Shown: positions 1-10,280 of the stretch, piece by piece | Numbering within the stretch: position 1 is the stretch's first letter | Layout: every line of letters starts with the position of its first letter | Origin: Lota lota | Taxonomy: Eukaryota > Chordata > Actinopteri > Gadiformes > Lotidae | Reading direction: 5' to 3' | Length of the DNA stretch: 64,000 bases | NCBI GenBank assembly: GCA_026745465.1 | Contig: JACYXH010000813.1 | Span: 400,001-464,000 of the forward strand | The notes under the pieces: model-generated | Database searches by the model: none | What the model was told of the DNA's origin: nothing | Seen by the model: the letters and a program-made list of their open reading frames with translations, nothing else | Program-made: the position numbers and the translations under genes

Positions 1-19
1 TTAATGTGTGTTTATGCCT

Positions 20-27
20 GTGTGCAT

Positions 28-58
<31 letters not shown>

Positions 59-256
59 TGTTTGTGTATGCTTGTGTGTGTGTGTGTGCGTCAGGGACCT
101 AATGCCATAGTGTTTGTGTGTCTGTGTGTGTGTGTGTGTGTGTCAGGGATCTAACGCCAAAGTGTTTGTGTGTGTGTGTGTGTGTCTGTGTCAGGGATCT
201 AACGCCATAGTGTTTGTGTGCATGTGTGTGTGTCAGGGATCTAACACCATAGTGCT

Positions 257-326
<70 letters not shown>

Positions 327-590
327 AGGGATCTAACGCCATAGTGTTTGTGTGTGGGTGTGTGTGTGTGTCAGGGATCTAACGCTATAGTGTTTGTGTG
401 TTTGTGTGTGTGTGTGTGTCAGGGGTCTAACGCCATAGTGTTTGTGTGTGTATGTGTTTGTGTGTGTGTGTCAGGGATCCAACGTCATAGTATTTGTGTG
501 TTTGTGTGTGTGTCAGGGATCCAACGTCAGAGTATTTGTGTGTTTGTGTGTGTGTGTGTGTGTGTCAGGGATCTAACGCCATAGTGTTAG
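20..590. repeat. GT-rich minisatellite with about ten CAGGGATCTAACGCC-type blocks
   Basis: Perfect and imperfect (GT)n runs are interrupted at about 94, 143, 192, 233, 328, 373, 420, 472, 514 and 566 by a conserved block close to CAGGGATCTAACGCCATAG. Unit length varies from about 40 to 95 bp because the GT runs vary. It lies in the intron after gene B exon 10. Confidence 0.9.
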
Positions 591-603
591 TGTGCGTGGT
601 TAC

Positions 604-1989
604 CTGAGTGGGGCTAGTGGAGGAGTTGGTGGACAGACCCAGAGTCACAGCTCTCAGGCATGTTTCGCTGTCTGCCAGACCACACTGGACCAGGTCTACC
701 AGCACAGTAAACAGAGACCCCTGACAGTGCTACAGCAACACAAGGAAAGACCGCACGTTAGTTAAGCACCATCATATGCATTATCTAGGAATAATGTGGC
801 ATAGAGAGATGCACATCAGAGGTTACAATTTTTATAGGTAATAATTATATATTCTTCTTTTTCTTCTGCTTCTTCTTCTACCTATTATCATTATTATTAT
901 CATTATTATTATTATGTCTTATGTCTTTATTATTATTTATTTACATTATTATTCATATTATTGTAGTTTTGAATATACATGCTATCTGGTTGTGAGGCCT
1001 TATGTGTTACGACACCCTCTGTCTCCACCTAGCTGCGCCGGCTGCGACGACGCCATGTGCTTCTGTTTACATTCCTGTCACCAATTTCCCTCGTGCACTC
1101 CGTTCTACACTCCGGTTTCCAATCACCAATCAACGCACCCTACTTCTTCCCTGTTCTACAAGCAGCCGGCGCCAGTTCGTCGTTACGCTTTACCAAGTTA
1201 GTACCTCGTTCCAGCGCTCTAGTTTTCGTACCTAATTCCTGCTTGTTTAACCCGCTTGTCCTTCTTCCCTAGTCTACCCGATTCCTGTCTGACTTCCACC
1301 CCGCTCGTCTGATTGACTTCCCTGCCAACGACCACCCGCCTGCCTGACTACCCTCTCGTCTACGTCCTTCGTTCTACAGCCACCTGCCTGCCCACAGACC
1401 CCTGCTTGCCTAACTATCCGCCTGCCTTGTCCTTGCCTGTACCTTGGTATAATAAATCCCTTTCGACCCCGCTCCTCGGTCTCGGTGTCTCGCATTTGGG
1501 TTCTAGTCTCGTACCTTAACATTATGCAAGTAACGTATATGTGTGATGTCAAACCAGTTACCAGTAGACCCAAATACTGGTATATATTGTTTTAGCTTAG
1601 TTGAGTCACTTACTCTAAATGAATGTGGAGTTGTGAAAGGGTGCAAATCTAGCTGTTGCTTGCTCTACTTTGAATAATAATAACCATTTCAGATCTCTAA
1701 ACAATTTGAGAGATTAATTAACTATTTCAGAGCTCTAAACAATGTAGAAAGGGAGAGAGAACCGACAAGGTATTTGTTTCACTCAAAGCTCAACGAATCT
1801 GGACATTTGACTTACAGAACCCAACCCTAGAAGGGTTTGAGGACGCTTACCCTGGTCAATGTGTAGGAGCAGTCTCCGTGGAAGGTAAACACCTTCCCAT
1901 CAAAGGTTTTGATGTGAGAGCCTCCCTCTACAGAGCAGGTGCCCGGGCAGTCCTTTTCTGTGCACTTCCACAGGCCACCATTACAAACA
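604..1989 (-). CDS. Gene B exons 9-10: start of VWD2 (runs off the window)
   Basis: Exons 1851-1989 and 604-729. They read [20 protein letters not shown] then CSYTLTR, and then [20 protein letters not shown], matching gene A exons 9 and 10. The donor after exon 10 is GTAACC. The following intron starts in the GT-rich minisatellite and leaves the window. The intron between these exons (730-1850) carries a solo LTR. Confidence 0.88.
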
Positions 1990-2071
1990 CTGTTTCAGAT
2001 GAAGGCGGTAGGAAGGGGTTAGGATTACATTTAACACACACACAAATGCACACAGAAAAACGTATACACAT

Positions 2072-2152
<81 letters not shown>

Positions 2153-2958
2153 CTCTGATGAAAGCTATAATAAGCGATACCATTCCCTGTGTTTATTCAT
2201 TTATTATCTTATTCTGCTGTCTCAAAGCTTTCCAAAATGTTCACTCACCATGTGGTACAGGGGAGGGAGTAGGACTCTCCGGACTGGTACACTTCGCCGT
2301 TGTGACTGCATGAACATTCGCTCACCGGTACACAGCCACTCTTGTTGACGTCGTCAAAGACCGTTCCTAAGGCAGAAGAGAGGCTTCAAGGTTCATGGTT
2401 TTTAAACATATTCAACTTCATGTCGTTGCTTTAGGAAACGTTGGGCCTTGACTCTAAATGCTTGCTGGGCTCCACATTCAGTTCCCCTCACCCAGCTAGC
2501 GTTTACAGCCAAGATGGCTGCTGGGTGTCGGTTGTGATGTGGGTCTTAATTGTCTGACCTTTGATAATACAGTACAGCAGTCCTTCCAACATGGGTCTGA
2601 TTGAGGTTGATATGGCTGATACACCAAAATACATGAGCTAAGTGTTTCTACGGGCGTCTCCAATCCCAGTTTTGATCCCTGAACAAGCTATATTGAACTA
2701 TCATATTATGCCATTAGCGCCCTGTGTTGTTGTTTTATACTCTCTAATTGACTGCAGCTCTCCCTATGTTGGACAGAGCTGTTTACAACACAGGCACTTA
2801 AACCTAGCCAAACCAAATTATTACAAAGTGAGATTTGCGTGTGTTGAGTATTGTAGGGTATGTATGTAAATCTCTGTAGTAGGTATACAGTACTACACAC
2901 ACAGCATACACCTGTAAAGTGTGTGTGTATGTGTGTGTGTGTATCTAGGTGTGTATGG

Positions 2959-2992
<34 letters not shown>

Positions 2993-4659
2993 TGTATATA
3001 TTTATGTGTTTGTGTGTGTGCGTGTGTTTGTGTGTATGTGCAGTGTGTAGGTGTGTGTGTGTGTACCTTTTGGACAGTAACATCCATCGTGACAGTGGAA
3101 GTCACAGGTCTCGCTGGCCTGCGGGTTGGAGCAGGTATTGGGACACGCAATTCCACACTCTTTAAACTCCATGTTATAAGGACAACTCCTCTCTGTAGGG
3201 ACAAATTGTGCATGCCTCATGATCAGCTCTTCAAAATCCTGGCACCTAAATTTGCTAACAGCTGAAAATGAAGGGCTTGGGTGCTTGCCCTTCATGTGAA
3301 GACGGTGTTAGCAGCCTTACGGCAAAAAGATGTCCTCCACTCTCCGGGTACGCCGCCAGCGTGAATGCACTGCCTCGAGAACTCTGAGGCTGTTTGGCAG
3401 ATGCAGGATTCATCTGTACCGCATTGGCACACGTCAGTCAGGCACACCTGAGTAAAGGCTGCAGTATCCAGGCGGTTTGTGCAATCACTGAACACAGACT
3501 GATTAAACAGTCCTTCACAGAACTCCTGAGAACCAAATACAACAAAAACAAATATATGTTTATCTTATTTAATAACATAAATAAGATCAATGACTCAAAG
3601 AGTTAATTGCATAAATAAGATAAATTCATAAAAGATCAATAAGATGAGATTAATTAAATAAATGACATCAATGACACCAATGACACCAATGACACCAATG
3701 ACATCAATGAATCAATGAGCTCAATGATATCCATGAGATATACTAGATCATTGACAAAACTATCAACGAGAGCAATGAAATGAATAAGATAAATGCGATT
3801 AATTTGATTAATTACATGAATCATGATATGTGCGTGAACTTGAGGTTTTTTAAGGTGCATCATGTTGTGTCATGTGCAGACTGGCTACCTGGCCTCCACA
3901 GTCACTGGTTTCTTCCGGAAGGGATTCCTCTTTACAGTTCTCGGTGGGTTTGTCCATTTTGTACCGGTCTGCGTAGTTTGCCGCACTCAATCTTACACCT
4001 GCAACAGAACGTGACAGAACAAGACGCTTGGATCTGTCACCCATGTATAGAAGCAAAGGATTCCCTATTGTAGACTCAGTGCTGTGTAATAGGTGCATGA
4101 GTATTTGAACTTGTACAAACATCAACTATGAAATTCAAAGAAAAAATGACAATGATAAACTGCACAATGGACTCAGGTAGCATTCATTAGCATCGGTTGA
4201 ATTTACAAAACAACATTCTTTTTTTAACGTTGATATAAAAAAATTAACTTGCAATAATGAGATTTGCTTGAATACATCCTTTATGAATGTTCAGTGTGAG
4301 AGGCTTGCCCATAGGTTCTTCTAGTGGGAAGGACCTTTACCATTTTGAAGAAACTCATCGGCTTGCACACCGTTGAAGTCTCCACAAAGTCCACACGTTA
4401 GGCCCTTATACTTCTCGTCCATTTCAATCTGTATCACACAGACAGGCATATAATTACAGTACACTGTTACTCTGTATGAATAATTATCATGTGAAATGAT
4501 TGATCTCATAAACAGTTCAGGATTTGACATATTTCTATTGTATGTATTGAAATGGTGCCGCTCTCTACTGGGGGGCGAAAGGGTCATTTTAGGATACTAT
4601 CAATCTGTCCAAGGCTTCATGCTCAGTGAAATCCTTAGTTGATTAGCTCTCCTGAAGCA

Positions 4660-4705
<46 letters not shown>

Positions 4706-4957
4706 GACGCACACACACCACCCACACATACTAGGTGACATACGCATGCAATGAATGTATCATCTATAGCAAATATTTGCACTGCTTCATTCATCAAGTA
4801 TTTAAATATATTTGTACATTCTGGAACATATGTAAATTAAAGCAACTAAATTACTTAGTCATGTGAAATCAAGTATGTGTGTGTGTGTGTGTGTGTTTGT
4901 CTGTGTGTGTGTGTGTGTGTGTGCGTGCGGTGTGTGTTTGTGTTTGTGTGTGTGCAT

Positions 4958-5003
<46 letters not shown>

Positions 5004-6609
5004 TTACATCAAGTGAGTCGTCCATATTCCAAAAAGCTCTGATTCCCAGTTTAGCTTTGATGGTCAACGAAGAGAAGGCCTTCTCAATAGACACACCAGA
5101 TACGATGGATGGCAGAGATACCCTGAAACAGACAGGGAGCTCCTTCAGTGATGAGTGCATTACTGTATGACTATGTTCAACTAACATTTCACCTCCTAAC
5201 ACCACTTGAGTTTGAGCTTTTCAGGCTGTGAAGGGTGATTCTTTCCAAATGTGCAAACCAATCATTAATGTCTTTATGTGAAATGAAATGTAATAGCACA
5301 TGTTGTCCCTGTTTGAGATGTGTGTAGCCTAAGTTAACTTTCAATCCCTAGCTGATAGTATTGGGCATCATAGGGTAAACCTACTCCTGGCCATTGACGA
5401 CTACAGAGGTATTGCTCAGCTCAACCACAGCCCCCTCCAGCTTCATCACGATCTCAGTGATAGTAGCAGTGCCATTGACTATCTGTCGTCTGATCTGGAT
5501 GTTGAAATCCTCATAGCTGTTCTTGCAGTCTGAGGTGAGGACATAGTTGCAGGTGGACGGCAGCTGATAGAATTCTCCGTCGAAGGTCTTTAAGTGAAAG
5601 TTTCCCCAAGTCGAGCACACTCGGTTGATGTGGAAATCTAAGGAGGAAACAGAAAGGTTTTCCTCAATTAAATCTATAATAATAATAAAAATAACTATAA
5701 TAATAATACTAATACTAATAATAATATAAACAATTAAAGCTGCAAGCAGCGTTTATCAGGGACCAAGCCTAATTCAGACCATTAAGACCTTCTTTGTTTT
5801 TAAACAGTTGATAATGTTATAACAGCTTGGATCTCGTGATTAGCATACAAAGTTTCATGACTGTATGTCATAGGGGTTAGGAGTTATGCTTGTTCAAGGT
5901 TTTCAATTGGTTGCTAAAGCGCCTATTTGTCCTAAGTGGATTAAGTTTAGCCAGCTTTATCTTGACCTATGTTTTTTTAAGTCCACCAAGTTTTGTGATG
6001 ATTGCCCTAAATGAACCCTGCCTTTAGGCACCCTAAGCTAATTGGGCTTATTTGGATGTCCAGCGGCCATGTTGTTACGGGTGATGGGCTCCTTAGGAAC
6101 ATTTATAGGAGAGAATAAATGTCTACAAAGTTTCATGACCGGAGGTGCTCCGGTCAGGACATAAAGTTACATTTTCAGTCGATTGCTATTGCGCCCCCCT
6201 GTTGCCCAATCTGGATGAACTCCAGAGCAATTAATGACCCATAAGACTTTAACTGCACCAAGTCTGATGATGATTGGCTGAAGTAAACCCCGCCTTTTGG
6301 CACAAAATGGTCCAAATTTGATTGGACGATTTTGGGCCTCTGGCGGTACATAGATGCTGTGTACCAAAGGATTTCTATCGAAGTAAAAAAAAAACGATGG
6401 TCCTTATGGTTTTTAGTGTTCAAGTCATAGGTTCTTGAGGCAAAGTTGTCCACCATTTGGAGACATATATGTGTGCAAAGTTTCATGCCTGCAGGTCAAA
6501 GGGGTCAGGAGATATGCTTGTTCAAAATTTGCAAGCAATTTCACACTGTGCTTGGCCCCCTTATAATAATAATAATTATTATTATTATTATAATAATGAT
6601 ACTAATAAC

Positions 6610-6692
<83 letters not shown>

Positions 6693-7082
6693 TGATGATA
6701 AGAAGAAGAGGAAATAAAACTAAGATAAAACAACATAAATCAGAAAGCACATATAGCAGGCCTTGAATCAGACTGGTTACTGGGTACTGGTAACAAGTAA
6801 TGATGGCCTATGAACAAATCCAACAAAAAGAAAGTTGACAGAAAGAAAGAATCAAAGAAAGAAAGCACAACTAGCAACATATCTGTGCTTAATAATGAAT
6901 ATGTACTTGTTACAATTTTTGTTTTACACACTGACATAACATCAATAACACCAATCTATTCCAAACTTACCTTACGGGACATCTTAACCCCTTCAAATCT
7001 AGCCTATCGTTACACAAATTGCTCAATTGAAGGGATCCAGGTGATGATGAATGAATGACGAATACAAATGTTTATATATCTA

Positions 7083-7146
<64 letters not shown>

Positions 7147-7284
7147 TATATATAGATATATATAGATATATATATATATGGATATATATATAGAGATTCA
7201 CTAACCTGTTTGAGCCAGGGCCGAGGTGAAAAGCAGCAGCAACAATGGATGCCCTACTGGGAAAATAAGTTGTTTAGTCCCCAT
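604..7284 (-). CDS. Gene B: second gel-forming mucin, 5' part only (10 exons visible)
   Basis: Tandem paralogue of gene A, transcribed in the same direction and cut by the left edge. Exons: 7206-7284, 5385-5637, 5008-5122, 4341-4428, 3889-3998, 3321-3525, 3067-3192, 2249-2366, 1851-1989 and 604-729. They join in phase to 453 codons: signal peptide, VWD1, C8, TIL/E and the first part of VWD2. Exons 1, 3, 7 and 8 have exactly the same length as in gene A (79, 115, 126 and 118 bp), and all junction phases match. The rest of VWD2, later D assemblies and any mucin domain lie outside the window, so it cannot be said whether it has CysD domains. Confidence 0.9.
1005..1521 (+). mobile_element. Solo LTR (retrotransposon remnant)
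   Basis: 517 bp starting TGTTACGACACC and ending ACCTTAACA (TG...CA ends), flanked on both sides by the 5-bp duplication TTATG (1000-1004 and 1522-1526). An AATAAA at 1451-1456 fits the LTR poly(A) signal. The C/T-rich interior resembles gypsy-type fish LTRs. No internal region or second LTR is present. It sits in the intron between gene B exons 9 and 10. Confidence 0.75.
2073..2148. repeat. (CA)n microsatellite upstream of gene B exon 9 acceptor
   Basis: About 76 bp of pure CA, preceded by imperfect CA from about 2037. On the transcribed strand it is (TG)n located roughly 50-160 nt upstream of the VWD2 first-exon acceptor. Confidence 0.95.
2249..3192 (-). CDS. Gene B exons 7-8: TIL1 and E1 module
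   Basis: Exons 3067-3192 (126 bp) and 2249-2366 (118 bp). They read [18 protein letters not shown], then [17 protein letters not shown]. The exon 7 donor (GTACAC) runs straight into a CA tract. The intron between them (2367-3066) holds mostly CA/GT repeat and no further coding sequence that I could see. Confidence 0.9.
2920..3062. repeat. Imperfect (GT)n next to gene B exon 7 donor
   Basis: GT-rich tract with scattered substitutions. It begins within five bases of the exon 7 splice donor on the minus strand. Confidence 0.9.
3321..3998 (-). CDS. Gene B exons 5-6: C8 domain 1
   Basis: Exons 3889-3998 and 3321-3525. The acceptor TTGCAG/GTGTAAG for exon 5 was chosen by phase and gives [16 protein letters not shown]. 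Exon 6 reads [15 protein letters not shown] then [16 protein letters not shown]. It lacks the Ser/Thr insert seen in gene A. Confidence 0.88.
3600..3830. repeat. ATGA/ATGACACC-rich short tandem repeat
   Basis: The core at 3661-3730 repeats the 9-mer AATGACACC and variants. The flanks are rich in AATGA and AATAAGAT. Intronic in gene B. Confidence 0.75.
4341..5637 (-). CDS. Gene B exons 2-4: VWD1
   Basis: Exons 5385-5637, 5008-5122 and 4341-4428. They read [20 protein letters not shown], then [16 protein letters not shown], then [15 protein letters not shown]. This aligns residue by residue with gene A VWD1. The exon 3 donor is followed within a few bases by a long CA tract (GT on the plus strand, 4875-5002). 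Confidence 0.92.
4663..5002. repeat. Two dinucleotide tracts flanking about 170 bp in gene B intron 3
   Basis: (CA)n at 4663-4703 and (GT)n at 4875-5002 face each other and could pair as an inverted repeat. The second starts six bases inside the intron after exon 3. Confidence 0.9.
5732..6560 (+). repeat. Dispersed repeat, copy 1 (AAAGCTGCAAGCAGC family)
   Basis: It begins AATTAAAGCTGCAAGCAGCG and ends near GTGCTTGGCCCCCTTATAATAA. The inside contains phrases such as AAAGTTTCATGACC and GTCAGGAGATATGCTTGTTC. A second copy in opposite orientation lies at 45519-47784. It carries no ORF. It lies in gene B intron 1, flanked by AAT repeats. Confidence 0.75.
6564..6690. repeat. (AAT)n microsatellite
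   Basis: About 125 bp of AAT with few interruptions, directly after dispersed repeat copy 1. Confidence 0.95.
7078..7195. repeat. (AT)n tract in gene B intron 1
   Basis: AT with TATAGATA and TATGGATA interruptions. It ends about 10 bp from the exon 1 donor. Confidence 0.92.
7206..7284 (-). CDS. Gene B exon 1: signal peptide
   Basis: 79 bp. It starts [13 protein letters not shown] and runs into a strong hydrophobic core [12 protein letters not shown] with a clear cleavage region, ending in phase 1 at a GTTAGT donor. The ATG is 50 bp downstream of a TATAAAG box. The next exon lies 1.57 kb away, beyond AT and AAT tracts and a dispersed repeat. Confidence 0.88.
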
Positions 7285-7334
7285 GGCTGTCGTGAGGACG
7301 GATCTACTATGAGGTACACCTGAGAAACAGGTGT

Positions 7335-7341
7335 CTTTATA
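7335..7341 (-). promoter_or_regulatory. TATA box of gene B
   Basis: TATAAAG on the minus strand, about 50 bp upstream of the ATG at 7284. It has the same heptamer and nearly the same spacing as in gene A. Confidence 0.65.
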
Positions 7342-7482
7342 ACCTGTCGGTTGAGGTGGGGCTTTTATTTCTCATGTACGTAAATATGCATATTCATGGA
7401 TGTGTGTCTACAAACGTGGCCTTAGTCTCACTCATCAAACCCTCCTTTTACCTACAATGCAGAGTGTGTGGTGTATGTTTGT

Positions 7483-7526
<44 letters not shown>

Positions 7527-10224
7527 GGGGAGCAGGCTTTACTGATATATAATTTTGACAGCGGTGACATTTGAATGTAGCATACACCCATGAAACTCAA
7601 GCACATTGGCATAAGAGGTGCTCTGTCCAACAGATGTGTCAATCACTACCTGAGTGAGGCACTTGTCTTAAAAGAGACGACGCAGTTTGTTCTGTCCCAA
7701 CAAGTTTAACCAGCACTGCACAGTGTACTGAGTTCTTTGCAGTCAACAGAAAATATTACACTTGCATGTAAAATAATCAGATCGCTTCCTTTCCTCATTA
7801 ATTATAATATTGATTTGAACGTGTTAATGAGACAGGCCAACCTCAGGACATGGCAGCACTTGTAATAGAAAAACCTGCATGCTCACACATTTAAGTGGTA
7901 CTGATAAAGGCCAAGCTCATAATAGAAGAGCTCGTAGTGAAATTAGAGAAGAGATCACATTACTACTTGAAGTAAGATTCTGGCTAAAATTGAAGCTGCT
8001 GCATGCCAACTGTAGACAAAAATAAACACATTTTGGTTCTTGCCCAAGAACAGATGGAAGGGACATAATTAAGGATTCACAATGCACTAACCTTCTCTAT
8101 CTAACCGTAAGGCTTTAACATAACAACCAACTCCCTTAATAAATACATTTTCGCTGTGGCTTGATTTATAAATAAAATTATTTAGCATCTGTCAGCTTCA
8201 GGCATTTAACCTTCACGGTGGAGGAGACCTGAAATAAGCTAGAAGTAGAGTAGTAGTAGTAATATGTCTATTCCACACATTTTCCGTGTAGGTTGTGTGA
8301 ACTTCAGTGTTCTCATTAGATTAATGTCTGTCCCTTATATCTATGGTAGAGATAAGCTAACCTATGAAGTCAAACATTCAAGATGAGGGAATAGTGCCAA
8401 TTATCTGTGCCAATGTATATAGATGGAACCTAGAACTAATGAATGGTGTATATAATGGTGTCTGTAATGAATTGGACAACAGAGTAAAAGCTGCACTAAG
8501 ATGTACAATTGTGGTAATGGAGCTGTTATGTGTTTTACTCAAAAAAGGAGAAAGTAGGTGCTTGTTTTTGTCTTTTTCTCAGAACAGCTACCAATAGGAC
8601 CTTTGCTTGTATGGAAAGTAGGACATTTGATTTGTTTGAGAAGTGGTCATTCTAATGAAAACTTCAAAAGGTTGTGGTTACTATAATGTCATTGAAAAGT
8701 GATACGATTGTCTAACAGTGTCAAACATTTACTTAAGTGATATTGAGTTATATTGATGAACTCCAATTGTCTAGTGGTGGAGATTTTCTAATAGACTTCC
8801 AAACAAAGATAAACGAATTGTTATTAGGTAGGCGGAGTAACCTAAAAGCCATGTGCTCATTATCTTTTAGTAATTCTTAAATAAGTAAGTAAGTAAATGT
8901 TGTTATTATTGTATTGTTATTATTTATATTAATTTATTCATTTGAATGTTTTTATATCCATTTTCATTCTGCCAGTATTTCTGGAATGGTACCACATTTC
9001 TTTTCTTTCTTTCGTCTTTTGTGCAATTTGGCAAATTGATCTAGTTTGATCCAAATTGAGCCAAGCTGCCGGAAGTCCGCCTTCACTTGACTGAGTGCCA
9101 AGCTATCCAGGTCAAGAGAACTGCAAACATTTAGAAACATGGAACAGGTGCCACAACACACAAACAACAAAGCCTAATGCACGGGACAGAAATGCTTGTA
9201 AAACCTAGGAGCTGCCAGAAAATTATTATTAAGATAAGATACTTTATTAATCCCAAACATTATTAGAACATGGAAAGAAAATGATGAGTTGAGCTGTAGG
9301 AATCTAAAGTTGGAGAAATACAAACAGTGAATTTTTATTGATTTAACTGGTGCAATAAAATCGTCCTCATCACTTTATACATATTCTTATTAATAAGATA
9401 TCACTTACTCAGGGATCAGCGATTGCTTTAAGCACCAAATATTCAAGAGCATTTAATAATCATATAAACCACTTTGGCTTTAGTGAATTGAACTCCCTGC
9501 TACCTCAACCAAAGAAAGGATACAACAATACTACTAATAATAACAATAATAGGCACTTTTAAGTTGTGATAATTATGGGAAGAGTTTAAATAAATAGCTA
9601 GCATTGGGGTTTATTTACAATTGTTTTGCCGAATAAACATAGACATTCTTGCATTTGAGGAGAACACATATTGTTTCACCTGACTCGCTTAGCAATACAC
9701 AACAACAGCAAAATTTGCTTGCTATAGTATCTTCTCAGAGGGTAGGGTATGCTTCAGTGTAAAAAAAACATTGCACACTTAGTTGGGATGCTGGACTGGG
9801 GTATTTGCATATCTGGAAGTGCAAGTGACGAATTAATGTGTTCAGCGGTATTCATGCTTAATATCTTGGATAGGGAGCCCAATATTGTGCATTGTCTCAG
9901 TGTCAACATGACTCGTGTTGCTCTAAGGAGGAGTGTAGCAGTGGTGGCGTTGAAATTAGAATGCATTTGTATTCATCGTGCTGTGAGTCAGCACTCCAAA
10001 TCCAGGATATGCATCCTGTGGTGCATCCTAATGAAACACGGCTTTGCTTTTGTGGGTTTGGTAATTGAACAATTATTATGGAATGTACAATGGACTGGGT
10101 TTGGTCATTTGCACACTGTATGAGTTAAATGATGTGTAGAGAACTATAAACAAGCTCCAATTATTAAAGTCTACTAAAACTATTTCACTTCATATAATAT
10201 TTATGCTATATTCAGTATGTTTCA

Positions 10225-10280
<56 letters not shown>

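Noticed and set aside
114..584. Cys/Val open frames in the GT repeat
   Set aside because: Pure translation of GTGTGT; no coding signal.
20..590. CRISPR-like appearance of the regular CAGGGATCTAACGCC blocks
   Set aside because: Spacers are only GT runs of variable length and the context is an animal genome; it is a minisatellite.
914..1519. Pro/Ser/Thr-rich frames on the plus strand
   Set aside because: They lie in the solo LTR, whose ends and target duplication are clear.
6446..6766. Poly-Ile and poly-Asn frames
   Set aside because: Translation of the AAT microsatellite.
9749..10123. 124-codon frame in the spacer
   Set aside because: No homology recognised, no splice context, and the opposite strand has a similar frame; likely chance.
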